Source: Lacinutrix jangbogonensis (GTDB taxonomy: Bacteria > Bacteroidota > Bacteroidia > Flavobacteriales > Flavobacteriaceae). From it: a DNA stretch of 64,000 nt. Made by a program: the position numbers and the translations under genes. Below the pieces are notes generated by a model, which was not told where the DNA came from, ran no database searches, and worked only from the letters and a program-made list of their open reading frames with translations. Location of the stretch: positions 1 through 64,000 of the forward strand of contig NZ_JSWF01000028.1 in the NCBI RefSeq assembly GCF_000797445.1, written 5' to 3'. Positions 18,767 to 27,255 of this stretch are shown here, piece after piece. The number at the start of each line of letters is the position of its first letter. Within the stretch, counting starts at the first letter, position 1.

Positions 18767-19549
18767 ATGACACTTAAACCTCAAATAGTTTCGCTAATAC
18801 TTGTGCTTTGTATTGGTTTGGTTAGTTGTAAATCTGCTAAAACAATAGCAGATAATGGAACGTTGAATGCTAAGCTTTCGGCCCGACAAATTATAAAAAA
18901 GAGCGACAAAAGCGAGTTACAGTTCAATACGCTAAGTGCAAGAGTTAAGATAAACATGATTGAAGGAGATAAGTCTAAAAGCTATTCTTTAAAATTAAGA
19001 ATGCAAAAGGATAGTACAATCTTACTTATATCTTCACCTATAACTGTTGTTAAGGCCATAATAACACCAACAAGAGTAGCGTTTTATAATAAATTAGATG
19101 GTACTTATTTCGATGGTGATTTTGCATATTTAAGCGACCTTTTAGGCACAGAATTAGACTTTAATAAAGTGCAAGCTTTGCTTTTAGGAGAGCCCGTTTT
19201 TAAGCCAAATACAAATGAGTATGAAGCTTCAGTTTTTGAGAAGTCTTATATGTTAAACCCAATAAATCAAAATGATTTGTTCGAAGTGTTTTTACTTTTC
19301 AATCCAACACATTTTAAAATGGATTCTCAACAAATTGCGCAATCTAAAGAAAAACGTTTACTTGAAATAGACTATTTAGCATACCAAGACGTAGAGAAAG
19401 AGGTCCTTCCACAGCGCATAAAAATTACTGCTCTGGAAAATGACGAGCAACTAAAAATAGACCTTGAATATAAAGGTGTTCAATTAAACCAAAACCTTAG
19501 GTTTCCTTTTACTATTCCTTCAGGTTACGAACAAATAATACTTAATTAA
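18767..19549 (+). CDS. DUF4292 lipoprotein, possible LolB-like carrier
   Basis: A 260-residue lipoprotein: the signal peptide ends LVSC with Cys21. The mature region, beginning near ARQIIKKSDKSELQFNTLSARVKIN, is that of DUF4292. I recall this family as related to the LolA/LolB fold, which would suggest a lipoprotein or hydrophobic-ligand carrier at the outer membrane; that is not proven here. The ATG follows the TPR gene's stop codon directly and its own TAA overlaps the ATG of the EnvC-like gene (TAATG). Confidence 0.8.
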   Translation: MTLKPQIVSLILVLCIGLVSCKSAKTIADNGTLNAKLSARQIIKKSDKSELQFNTLSARVKINMIEGDKSKSYSLKLRMQKDSTILLISSPITVVKAIITPTRVAFYNKLDGTYFDGDFAYLSDLLGTELDFNKVQALLLGEPVFKPNTNEYEASVFEKSYMLNPINQNDLFEVFLLFNPTHFKMDSQQIAQSKEKRLLEIDYLAYQDVEKEVLPQRIKITALENDEQLKIDLEYKGVQLNQNLRFPFTIPSGYEQIILN

Positions 19550-20781
19550 TGCACAAGTTTCAGCATAAAATATTAGTTTTTGCCCTACTGTTTTTTTGTA
19601 GTGCTTTTGTTTTTTCACAAAGTGGAAAACAAAAAGAATTAGAAGCAAGACGTTTGGAGTTGTCTCGTGAAATTCAGCAAATAAATGCACTATTGACTTC
19701 AAATCAATCTAAAGAAAAATCTCAAATTTCTCAAATCGAAGACTTAAACCATAAGGTTCGTGTGCGTGAGAACCTTATAAAGGTTACCAATCAACAGGCT
19801 AATTTATTAACGCGAGAAATTAATAGTAATCAAAAGCAAATTACCACAAATCGTAATGAGTTAACGCTCCTAAAAGAAAGCTATTCTAAAATGCTTCAAA
19901 AAGCATATAAAAACAAAAATAAGCAGAGTCGTGTTATGTTTTTATTGTCTGCAACAAATTTCAAGCAAGCTTATAAACGTGTTCAGTATTTAAATCAATA
20001 TGCCGATTACCAAAAAGATCAAGCCGATAAAATAAAAGTAAAAACAATAGCATTACAAGAAGCTAATACAAATTTATTGGTGCAAAAAGAAGCAAAAAGT
20101 AAGCTTGTTGCAGAAAACAAAAAAGAGCAAATTATTTTAGAAATAGAGCGTAAGCAACAAGAAACGATTATGAAGTCTATTAAAAAAGACTTAGATAAAT
20201 ACACTGCTCAAATTAAAAACAAACAAAAAGAAGCTAGATTAATCGATAATCAAATAGATAAGTTAATTAGAGAGGCTATTGCTGCATCTAATAAAAAGGC
20301 AAATACTAAAACTACAACTAAGAAATCTAAAAGTTTTGCTTTAACAGCAGAAGCTAAAGCGTTAGCTGCAGATTTTCTAGGCAGCAAGGGAAAACTACCT
20401 TGGCCAGTAGAAAAAGGTGTGGTAAAACTGCGTTATGGAAAACAACCATCTCCAGTAGATCGTAATTTAACTATTAATAGTAATGGTGTAAGAATTTCTA
20501 CAGAAAAAGGAGCTAAAGTACGTGCCGTTTTTAACGGTGAAGTTATGAGTATTTTAAAACCTAGACGTAGTAATCCTATTGTTATGATTAAGCATGGTAA
20601 CTATATTACCACCTACCAAAACTTAGGTAAAATTTATGTAAAAACAGGCGATAAAGTAACCACAAAACAAGATATAGGAGAAGTGTTTACAAACCCAACT
20701 ACTGGAGAAACTATATTAAAATTTAGAATTGATAAGGATGATAAAACGCAGAATCCTTCGAGCTGGATTTATAAGATGTGA
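19549..20781 (+). CDS. EnvC-like murein hydrolase activator (degenerate M23 domain)
   Basis: A 410-residue exported protein: signal peptide to about residue 24, then a long coiled coil (about 25-250, rich in Gln, Lys and Glu) and a C-terminal LytM/M23 domain (about 285-410). In the LytM domain the metal-binding histidine and aspartate positions are not conserved (INSNGVRISTEKGAKVRAV holds no HxxxD), as in EnvC of E. coli, which activates amidases rather than cutting wall itself. It probably controls wall splitting at division. It overlaps the DUF4292 gene by one base. Confidence 0.88.
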   Translation: MHKFQHKILVFALLFFCSAFVFSQSGKQKELEARRLELSREIQQINALLTSNQSKEKSQISQIEDLNHKVRVRENLIKVTNQQANLLTREINSNQKQITTNRNELTLLKESYSKMLQKAYKNKNKQSRVMFLLSATNFKQAYKRVQYLNQYADYQKDQADKIKVKTIALQEANTNLLVQKEAKSKLVAENKKEQIILEIERKQQETIMKSIKKDLDKYTAQIKNKQKEARLIDNQIDKLIREAIAASNKKANTKTTTKKSKSFALTAEAKALAADFLGSKGKLPWPVEKGVVKLRYGKQPSPVDRNLTINSNGVRISTEKGAKVRAVFNGEVMSILKPRRSNPIVMIKHGNYITTYQNLGKIYVKTGDKVTTKQDIGEVFTNPTTGETILKFRIDKDDKTQNPSSWIYKM

Positions 20782-20886
20782 TACTAGAGCGTCAACCTGA
20801 ACTTGTTTCTTAATCATATAAAACCTTTAGGATAAGAAAAAAGAATTTATTATCTTAAAAAAACCATTTATATCAACCGTTTAATC

Positions 20887-22362
20887 ATGAAAAAACTTTG
20901 CTACTTATTTCTCTTCCTTGCTTTTGCTTGTAGCGATGATGATAACCAAACACTTGAACCAGATACAATTGCTCCAGAAATTACAATTTTGGGTGAAAAT
21001 CCTCAAACCCTTAATCAATTCACAGATTATGTTGAATTAGGCGCTACAGCTTTAGATAATATTGATGGAGATGTTAGTGCAGCCATTCAAATAACATCGA
21101 CAGTAAATATGGATGTTGCAGGCGCTTATGAGGCAACCTATAGCGTCTCGGATATAGCAGGAAATGAAGTAAGTGTAATAAGAGAAGTGATTGTTGAAGA
21201 AGATACAGCACCAGAAATTACAATTTTAGGAGATAATCCTCAATTACTTATGCAAAACACAGATTATGTTGAACTTGGCGCAACTGCATTAGATGTGATT
21301 GATGGAGATATTACTGACGCTATTGTAATTACCTCAACAGTAGATATGGATTTATTAGGTACATACGAAGTCACTTATAGTGTTTTAGATTCTGCAGGAA
21401 ATGAAGTAAGCGCAATTAGAGAAGTGATAGTTGAAGAAAACCCAAACAGTGCAATTAATGCTAGATTTAGTAAAAATTTTATTAGTGAGACATTAGATTA
21501 TTGTGAACAATCATACTGTGGTACTAGGCAGTTAGTCTTTTCTAATCAAAACGAAGGCTTTGTTGTTTCTGGTGTTGATCTTTATAAAACAATTGATTCT
21601 GGAGAGAATTGGGAACATTTATTAAATCAAGATATTGTAGGAGATTTAATTGTAATATCTAACGATATAATGTTTCTAAACATCTACGATGGAGTAATAA
21701 AAACTATAAATGGAGGTGCAACCTGGACTACGTTTAATAAACCAGGTCCATTTACTTGCCCTACTACTAGTTTTCTAAATACTGGTATAGTCTATTTTGC
21801 AGACGAACAAAACGGTTTTTTTCAAGACCACTGTGATAAAGAGAAGTTGTATAAAACCAATGATTCTGGATTAACATGGCAACTAATACACAATTTTACT
21901 AGTGAAATTCAACAGTATAGTTTTATTGATGCTAATAATGGATTTGTTTATGCAGATGATATTCTCTATTTAACTTCGGATGGTGGAGTAAATTTTAATG
22001 TTGTAACAATCTTACCTTCAGCGTTTTCAAGTGTTATTGAGAAAGATGACCATTTTTTATTTCCTTCAGGAACAGAAAATGTTCCAAAACCTTCTATTGT
22101 AGATTCAAATAACACTTTAGAAGCTTATGATACAAACGATAATGGAGATATTGTTGTAACTATAAATCATCAAAATAATCCAATAAACAAATGGAGCTTA
22201 TATTTGTATGAAAGCGCATCTTCATCTTGGATTTTTGTAGATTACTTACCCGATTTTGATCAAGCATATAGTTCATATAAATCATTACAAATAGTTAATG
22301 ATTATACTATGTTTGTAGGTAGATCGTCTTCAAGAGATTTATTAAAATATTACGAGGAATAA
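20887..22362 (+). CDS. Lipoprotein with two DUF5011 Ig-like domains and a YCF48/BNR-like propeller
   Basis: A 491-residue protein. The signal peptide MKKLCYLFLFLAFAC places the lipid on Cys15, followed by SDDD, a run of acidic residues typical of Bacteroidota lipoproteins exported to the cell surface. Two near-identical DUF5011 domains follow (about 28-105 and 108-186), each with the ITILGxNPQ start and VIREVIVEE end; at the DNA level they form an imperfect tandem duplication. From about 200 on, the sequence has repeats such as YKTIDSGENWEHLL and YKTNDSGLTWQLI, a BNR/YCF48-type propeller. It is probably a surface adhesin or binding protein; ligand unknown. It seems to be monocistronic. Confidence 0.8.
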   Translation: MKKLCYLFLFLAFACSDDDNQTLEPDTIAPEITILGENPQTLNQFTDYVELGATALDNIDGDVSAAIQITSTVNMDVAGAYEATYSVSDIAGNEVSVIREVIVEEDTAPEITILGDNPQLLMQNTDYVELGATALDVIDGDITDAIVITSTVDMDLLGTYEVTYSVLDSAGNEVSAIREVIVEENPNSAINARFSKNFISETLDYCEQSYCGTRQLVFSNQNEGFVVSGVDLYKTIDSGENWEHLLNQDIVGDLIVISNDIMFLNIYDGVIKTINGGATWTTFNKPGPFTCPTTSFLNTGIVYFADEQNGFFQDHCDKEKLYKTNDSGLTWQLIHNFTSEIQQYSFIDANNGFVYADDILYLTSDGGVNFNVVTILPSAFSSVIEKDDHFLFPSGTENVPKPSIVDSNNTLEAYDTNDNGDIVVTINHQNNPINKWSLYLYESASSSWIFVDYLPDFDQAYSSYKSLQIVNDYTMFVGRSSSRDLLKYYEE

Positions 22363-22378
22363 TAGTTTCTTTATTAAA

Positions 22379-22888
22379 CTACTCAAAAAGCGCCTTCAGC
22401 TCTGTAGCATCGTTAGGTTTTATTTTACCAGCTAAAAGTAGACTTAATTGCTTGCGTCTTAAAGCACCATCAAAGCGTTTAATTTCTTCTTCGGTTTCAG
22501 GAATTAAATCGGGCACACGCACAGGTCTTCCAGTTTCGTCTACAGCTACAAAAGTATAAATAGCTTCATTAGCTTTTGCTTTTACACCAGATTCTCTGTC
22601 TTCTATCCAAACGTCTATATAAATTTCCATAGAGCTTTTAAAAGCACGAGATACTTTAGCATCTACAGTTACAACACTTCCTAATGGAATAGCACGATTA
22701 AAAGCCACATGATTTACTGAGGCCGTTACCACAATACGTCTAGAATGACGACGCGCACTAATACCTGCAGCGCGATCCATTCTAGCCAATAATTCACCAC
22801 CAAATAGGTTGTTAATTGGATTGGTTTCACCAGGTAAAACCATATCTGTCATTATTGTTCTTGAGTCTTTTGCTGTTCTTGCTTTCAT
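22379..22888 (-). CDS. Acyl-CoA thioesterase, hotdog fold
   Basis: A 169-residue enzyme of the YciA/BFIT-like acyl-CoA hydrolase family that releases CoA from acyl-CoAs. The block NPINNLFGGELLARMDRAA holds the conserved N and GG of the hotdog active site, and VVTASVNHVAFNRAIPLG is the second conserved block. The chain-length preference cannot be told. A TAnnTTTG promoter lies 102 bases upstream and the leader holds two hairpins. Confidence 0.88.
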   Translation of the reverse strand: MKARTAKDSRTIMTDMVLPGETNPINNLFGGELLARMDRAAGISARRHSRRIVVTASVNHVAFNRAIPLGSVVTVDAKVSRAFKSSMEIYIDVWIEDRESGVKAKANEAIYTFVAVDETGRPVRVPDLIPETEEEIKRFDGALRRKQLSLLLAGKIKPNDATELKALFE

Positions 22889-22891
22889 AAT

Positions 22892-22912
22892 ATTTCCTGC
22901 GAAAGCAGGAAT
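22892..22912. repeat. CCTGC-type short palindrome, copy 1
   Basis: A near-perfect hairpin built on TTCCTGC-GAAA-GCAGGAA, three bases before the thioesterase start codon on the minus strand. Related copies occur at 25195-25217, 26194-26213, 38080-38103 and 38127-38150. Confidence 0.7.
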
Positions 22913-22922
22913 CGGTTTAAAT

Positions 22923-22976
22923 AAATTTTCCCGACTTGAACTTCACTACGTACAGAGTGATATTTAGGGAGATTTT
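22923..22976. repeat. Extended nested hairpin in the thioesterase leader
   Basis: TTTTCCC pairs roughly with GGGAGATTTT at the outer end and TCACT pairs with AGTGA inside (22943-22947 with 22956-22960). It lies between the promoter box and the start codon. It may be a regulatory leader or a dispersed repeat; I cannot tell which. Confidence 0.45.
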
Positions 22977-22989
22977 AGGTTTTAAAATG

Positions 22990-22997
22990 CAAAGGTA
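22990..22997 (-). promoter_or_regulatory. Promoter -7 box for the thioesterase gene
   Basis: On the minus strand the sequence reads TACCTTTG, a full match to TAnnTTTG, 102 bases before the start codon. Confidence 0.6.
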
Positions 22998-23047
22998 AGC
23001 CGATTTGAATATTCAGCCTTAGAATTCAGGAAATATTAAGAGAAAAT

Positions 23048-23986
23048 TTAGTCTAAGTTTTTAACTAAAAGCCAAGCCGCTTCATTATCATTTTGGCGTA
23101 TAGATTTTAACTCACGAAGTGCTTCATTTCTGTCACTAAAACTTGCATAAGCTACTTGGTGTAAGCCGTATTTATTAGCGCCAATTTTTCTAGCTTTAAA
23201 ACCAAGTTCTTGTAGTTGTGACACCTTTTTATCACAGTTAACTTCTACTCTAAAAGCACCGGCAACTATATGGTAATTTCCAGATTGCTTACTTACATTT
23301 AATGTTGCAGCAGGCAATGGATTGCTAATAACAAAAGTGGCTTCTTGTATTTTTTTTTCTAATTGTGTGTTAGCTTCTTCTTGCGCAATTTGGTTTTGAG
23401 ATTCAATATCGTTCGCATAATATTTACCAGAAAACAAACCACCAACTGTTAAAAAAACTAATGCTACAGCTGCGTATTTAAGATACGGTTTTGCGTTTCT
23501 TTTTTCTGGAGTAATTAATAATGGAATAACATTTTCTATTACCTCAACTTCTTCCTTATAAACTTCGCGCGTTACCGCAGGAGAAACAAATTGAGACAAC
23601 CCAAAAGCGTTAGTTAAATAGTTTAAGTGATAACTAGGATTAAATTCTATTTTACCTTCGTTATTAAACTTTAACTCACCAATATTTTCAAAAGAGACTA
23701 TTTCACCTTCAGTTAAATTAGACTTTAAAGATTTTACACGCTTTGCAATTTTTTCGGTAGCAGTTTCAAACGGAATTTTTTCTACATCAGCAATATAACG
23801 CGCTAATAAGCCATCGTTAGATTGTATTTGCTCGTTAAACGATAAACGTTTTTTTGGCGGATAAAAGGCATTTGTAGTTTCGTGAACTGTTGCCGATACA
23901 CGTTGTGATAAAAAAGCACCAAACTCAGGCACAGTAACACATTCGTATCGGTATAATAAATCGCTTATGTAAGTCTCTAATTGCAT
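23048..23986 (-). CDS. HU-like domain and SPOR domain protein (bitopic)
   Basis: A 312-residue inner-membrane protein. The N-terminal part (1-about 120) resembles the bacterial HU-like CCDC81 domain, with VTVPEFGAFLSQRVSATVH and an IGELKFNNEGKIEF block. One membrane helix lies at about 172-192 (YAAVALVFLTVGGLF). The C-terminal part (about 235-312) is a SPOR domain, which binds glycan strands stripped of stem peptides at the division septum. Thus a DNA-binding-like fold in the cytoplasm is joined to a septal wall-binding domain in the periplasm. Its promoter box ends only five bases before the ATG. Confidence 0.85.
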   Translation of the reverse strand: MQLETYISDLLYRYECVTVPEFGAFLSQRVSATVHETTNAFYPPKKRLSFNEQIQSNDGLLARYIADVEKIPFETATEKIAKRVKSLKSNLTEGEIVSFENIGELKFNNEGKIEFNPSYHLNYLTNAFGLSQFVSPAVTREVYKEEVEVIENVIPLLITPEKRNAKPYLKYAAVALVFLTVGGLFSGKYYANDIESQNQIAQEEANTQLEKKIQEATFVISNPLPAATLNVSKQSGNYHIVAGAFRVEVNCDKKVSQLQELGFKARKIGANKYGLHQVAYASFSDRNEALRELKSIRQNDNEAAWLLVKNLD

Positions 23987-23991
23987 ATAAA

Positions 23992-23999
23992 CAAAGTTA
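23992..23999 (-). promoter_or_regulatory. Promoter -7 box for the SPOR gene, almost leaderless
   Basis: The minus strand reads TAACTTTG followed by five bases and the start ATG. With a start site five to seven bases after the box, the message would have little or no leader. Confidence 0.6.
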
Positions 24000-24090
24000 A
24001 TAATTTTTGTTAGGGAATAAAATGTAGACTCTATTAGTTATTAACACCGTTAAAATTCTTTTATTGTAGTCTCAAAATCAATTAGATAAA

Positions 24091-25194
24091 ATGACAGAAA
24101 ATGAATTGCTTTACGTTTTGGCACTACAAGATGTTATTAAAATTGGTGATGTTACAGCAAAAAAACTCATTGCACATTGTGGTTCTGCGGAAGCTGTGCT
24201 TAAAGAAAAGAAACAAAATTTATTAAAAATTGATGGGATTGGAAGTATTACTATTTCTGATTTATTTAGCCGAAACCACCTTGAAGCAGCAGAAGCAGAG
24301 CTTCAATTTATTAAGGACGAAGGGATAAAAACACACTATTTTAATTCTGAAACGTATCCTGAAAGACTAAAACATTGCATCGATAGCCCAATTTTACTGT
24401 TTGAAGCTGGAAATATAAACCTCAATAAAAAGCATATTATTAGTATAGTAGGCGCACGAAAAATAACAACTTCTGGTATTGTCTTCTGCGAAAAATTAGT
24501 TGAAGAACTTGCTATTTATGATCCGGTTATCGTTTCTGGTTTCGCTTATGGCACAGATATTACGGCACAAAAGGCAGCGATAAAACACAACTTGCAAACC
24601 ATTGGTTGCTTGGCGCATGGTTTAAACCAAATCTACCCAAAAACGCATAAAAAATATATGGCTGCCGTAGAAAATAATGGTGGTTTTTATACCGATTTTT
24701 GGAGTACTGCCAATTTTGATCGTAATAATTTTTTAAAACGTAATCGCATTATTGCAGGTATTAGCGAAGCGACAATAGTTATAGAATCTGCCGAAAAAGG
24801 AGGTAGTTTGGTAACTGCAGATATTGCAAATTCTTATAATCGCGATGTGTTTGCAGTTCCTGGTCGCACTACAGATTCTCAAAGTGTTGGTTGTAATAAT
24901 TTAATTAAGCAGCAAAAAGCGCATTTATTGTCTACACCTCTTGATATTCCATACATGCTCAATTGGCAATTAGAAGACGACAAAAAACCTGTAATACAAA
25001 AACAATTATTTGTGGAGTTAGATGCTAACGAAAAAGTAATTTACAATTACTTAAAAGACAATGATAAGGTAATGCTAGATATTATTGCCTTAAACTGTAA
25101 TATGCCAACGTTTAAAATTGCTGGTTTGTTGTTAAATATGGAATTGAAAGGTGTTGTTAGGCCTTTGCCTGGGAAATTGTTTGAGGTTATTTAA
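24091..25194 (+). CDS. dprA: DNA-processing protein DprA
   Basis: A 367-residue protein that loads RecA on incoming single strands during natural transformation. The order is helix-hairpin-helix-like N-terminus (about 1-70), Rossmann-like DprA core with SIVGARKITTSG, SGFAYGTDITAQKAA, FLKRNRIIAGIS and VPGRTTDSQSVGCNNLI, and a winged-helix C-terminus (about 300-367). All core motifs are present. It ends convergently with trpS; a CCTGC palindrome between them may stop transcription. recA lies about 5 kb away. Confidence 0.95.
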   Translation: MTENELLYVLALQDVIKIGDVTAKKLIAHCGSAEAVLKEKKQNLLKIDGIGSITISDLFSRNHLEAAEAELQFIKDEGIKTHYFNSETYPERLKHCIDSPILLFEAGNINLNKKHIISIVGARKITTSGIVFCEKLVEELAIYDPVIVSGFAYGTDITAQKAAIKHNLQTIGCLAHGLNQIYPKTHKKYMAAVENNGGFYTDFWSTANFDRNNFLKRNRIIAGISEATIVIESAEKGGSLVTADIANSYNRDVFAVPGRTTDSQSVGCNNLIKQQKAHLLSTPLDIPYMLNWQLEDDKKPVIQKQLFVELDANEKVIYNYLKDNDKVMLDIIALNCNMPTFKIAGLLLNMELKGVVRPLPGKLFEVI

Positions 25195-25217
25195 ATTCCT
25201 GCCTTCGCAGGAATGAC
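25195..25217. repeat. CCTGC-type short palindrome, copy 2
   Basis: A stem of ATTCCTGC with GCAGGAAT around a short loop, between the convergent ends of dprA and trpS. Position suggests a role as a bidirectional stop, although no long T tract follows. Confidence 0.7.
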
Positions 25218-25221
25218 AAAA

Positions 25222-26190
25222 CTAATACCCAACCTTCTCTCTAACTCTTTCCAAAACAGCATTAGCTACAACCTTAGCTTTTTCGGCACCTTTGGTAAGT
25301 GCTTCGTCTATTTTGTCAAGGTTATTCATGTAAAAATCGTAACGCTCACGTTGCGTTTCAAATGTTTCTAAAATCAATTCAAACAAGGCTTGTTTGGCGT
25401 GACCATAACCATAGTTGCCATTTTCGTAATTAGCTTTCATGGTTGCTATGTCGCCTTCAGAAGCTAATAAACTATAAATAGCAAAACAGTTACAAGTAGC
25501 CCAGTCTTTAGGGTCTTCAAGAGCAGTGCTGTCGGTTTCAATACTCATTATTTGCTTACGTAGTTTCTTTTCAGGTAAAAATATATTAATAATATTACCT
25601 TTACTCTTACTCATTTTAGCACCATCGGTTCCAGGAATAAGCATTGTGTTTTCTTGTATTTTAGCTTCAGGTAATACAAAGGTTTCACCTAATTTGGCAT
25701 GAAAACGAGAAGCCACATCACGTGTCATCTCTATATGTTGTAATTGGTCTTTTCCAACAGGAATAATTTCGGCATCGTACAATAAAATATCTGCAGCCAT
25801 AAGCATTGGATAGCTAAATAAACCAGAGTTTACATCTTCTAATCTATCTGCTTTATCTTTAAAACTATGCGCTAATGTTAGGCGTTGGTACGGAAAAAAA
25901 CAGCTTAAATACCAAGATAACTCTGTTACTTGAGGCACATCGCTTTGTCTATAAAACACTGTTTTTTCTATATCTAGTCCAAAAGCTAACCAGGTTGCAG
26001 CAGTAGAATACGTATTGTTACGTAAAGTGTCTCCATCTTTAATTTGGGTCAACGAATGCATATCTGCAATAAACAAAAAGGATTCGTTTGCCGCCTCGTT
26101 GGATAATGCAATTGCTGGCATTAATGCGCCTAAAATGTTTCCTAAATGTGGTGTTCCTGTACTCTGTATTCCTGTTAGTATTCTTGCCAT
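25222..26190 (-). CDS. trpS: Tryptophan-tRNA ligase
   Basis: A 322-residue class I aminoacyl-tRNA synthetase. The first ATP-binding signature appears as PHLGN (14-18), and KMSKS is at 192-196. DMHSLTQIKD and VGKDQLQHIEMTRD are also characteristic of TrpS. It joins tryptophan to tRNA-Trp. A TAnnTTTG box lies 115 bases upstream and a short CCTGC palindrome lies right before the start codon, as in the thioesterase gene. Confidence 0.95.
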   Translation of the reverse strand: MARILTGIQSTGTPHLGNILGALMPAIALSNEAANESFLFIADMHSLTQIKDGDTLRNNTYSTAATWLAFGLDIEKTVFYRQSDVPQVTELSWYLSCFFPYQRLTLAHSFKDKADRLEDVNSGLFSYPMLMAADILLYDAEIIPVGKDQLQHIEMTRDVASRFHAKLGETFVLPEAKIQENTMLIPGTDGAKMSKSKGNIINIFLPEKKLRKQIMSIETDSTALEDPKDWATCNCFAIYSLLASEGDIATMKANYENGNYGYGHAKQALFELILETFETQRERYDFYMNNLDKIDEALTKGAEKAKVVANAVLERVREKVGY

Positions 26191-26193
26191 AAT

Positions 26194-26213
26194 AATGCCT
26201 GCAAAAGCAGGTA
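26194..26213. repeat. CCTGC-type short palindrome, copy 3
   Basis: ATGCCTGC-AAAA-GCAGGTAT lies three bases before the trpS start codon on the minus strand, the same position relative to the start as copy 1 in the thioesterase leader. Confidence 0.65.
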
Positions 26214-26304
26214 TCTCAATTTTAGTAATGCAAATTAAAATTGCATTTAAGAGTTACAGGTAAATAATGTTTCTGCAGAGACTCTTTTTTGTTATACGAA
26301 AAAA

Positions 26305-26312
26305 CAAAGGTA
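26305..26312 (-). promoter_or_regulatory. Promoter -7 box for trpS
   Basis: The minus strand reads TACCTTTG, a full match to TAnnTTTG, with a T-rich stretch upstream. Confidence 0.6.
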
Positions 26313-26347
26313 TTTTTTTTCAATTAAAATAGCTCAAAACAATTATG

Positions 26348-26355
26348 TATTTTTG
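26348..26355 (+). promoter_or_regulatory. Promoter -7 box for plsC, almost leaderless
   Basis: TATTTTTG matches TAnnTTTG and is followed by six bases and the ATG at 26362. It includes the TTG at 26353, which makes that TTG an unlikely start codon. Confidence 0.6.
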
Positions 26356-26361
26356 GCGCTT

Positions 26362-27102
26362 ATGATTGTATTTAAATACATTTTTTGGTTGCTTTATCGC
26401 ATTTGGTTCTATATTATGGTTGCTTTGCCAATTATTATTATGTTTCCTTTGCTTTTATTATCAACTTTAAAAGAGTCTTGGTACCCCTATTTTTTTAAAT
26501 TAGCCCGTATTTGGGCTAGAGTTATATTAATTGGGATGGGTTTTAATACTAAAATAATAAGAGAAGAGGAGCCAAATATAAATAAGAGCTACATGTTTAT
26601 TGCTAACCATACATCGATGGCAGATATTATGCTCATGCTGGTAACCGTTAAAAACCCATTTGTATTTGTTGGTAAGGCAGAATTAGCAAAGATTCCCTTG
26701 TTTGGCTTTTTTTATAAACGTACTTGTATTTTGGTGGATAGAAAAAGTGTTAAAAGCAGGCAAGCTGTTTTTTTAAGAGCCCAAAGACGCTTAAAACAAG
26801 GCTTAAGTATTTGTATTTTTCCAGAAGGCCTAGTACCAGAAGAAGATGTGTTACTTGCAGAGTTTAAAGATGGAGCTTTTCGTTTGGCAATTAACCATCA
26901 AATACCAATTGTGCCAATCACTTTTGCAGATAATAAAAAACGGTTTTCTTATACTTTTTTTAGTGGAAGCCCAGGAAGAATGAGGGCTAAAATCCACAAA
27001 TTCATTGAAACAAAAAATTTAAAATCCCAAGATTCCCGCGCTATTAACGATGAGTCTAAAGCTGTAATTTTTAATCAGCTATCAGAATTTGCTTCAAAAT
27101 AA
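26362..27102 (+). CDS. plsC: 1-acyl-sn-glycerol-3-phosphate acyltransferase
   Basis: A 246-residue membrane-bound acyltransferase that makes phosphatidic acid from lysophosphatidic acid. Two N-terminal membrane helices are followed by the NHTSMAD motif (HxxxxD box, about residue 80) and the FPEG substrate-binding motif (about 152-155). I start at the ATG at 26362 because a TTG nine bases earlier lies inside the -7 promoter box. It is divergent from trpS and convergent with the barrel gene that follows. Confidence 0.9.
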   Translation: MIVFKYIFWLLYRIWFYIMVALPIIIMFPLLLLSTLKESWYPYFFKLARIWARVILIGMGFNTKIIREEEPNINKSYMFIANHTSMADIMLMLVTVKNPFVFVGKAELAKIPLFGFFYKRTCILVDRKSVKSRQAVFLRAQRRLKQGLSICIFPEGLVPEEDVLLAEFKDGAFRLAINHQIPIVPITFADNKKRFSYTFFSGSPGRMRAKIHKFIETKNLKSQDSRAINDESKAVIFNQLSEFASK

Positions 27103-27157
27103 ATAATAACACAGCATTTTATTTTACAATAATTTTTATGTAAAAAAGGAATAATAA

Positions 27158-27187
27158 AAAAGCTACTCTAAGTATAGAGCAGCTTTT
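27158..27187. terminator. Bidirectional terminator between plsC and the barrel gene
   Basis: AAAAGCT-a-CTCTA and TAGAG-c-AGCTTTT form a stem of 12 pairs with one mismatch, flanked by A and T runs on both sides. It sits between two convergent genes. Confidence 0.75.
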
Positions 27188-27255
27188 AAAAATCATTGGG
27201 TTCTCAATCTAATGAGATACTTAGTAAAAGTTTAACCAACTAAATAACCTAAAAC

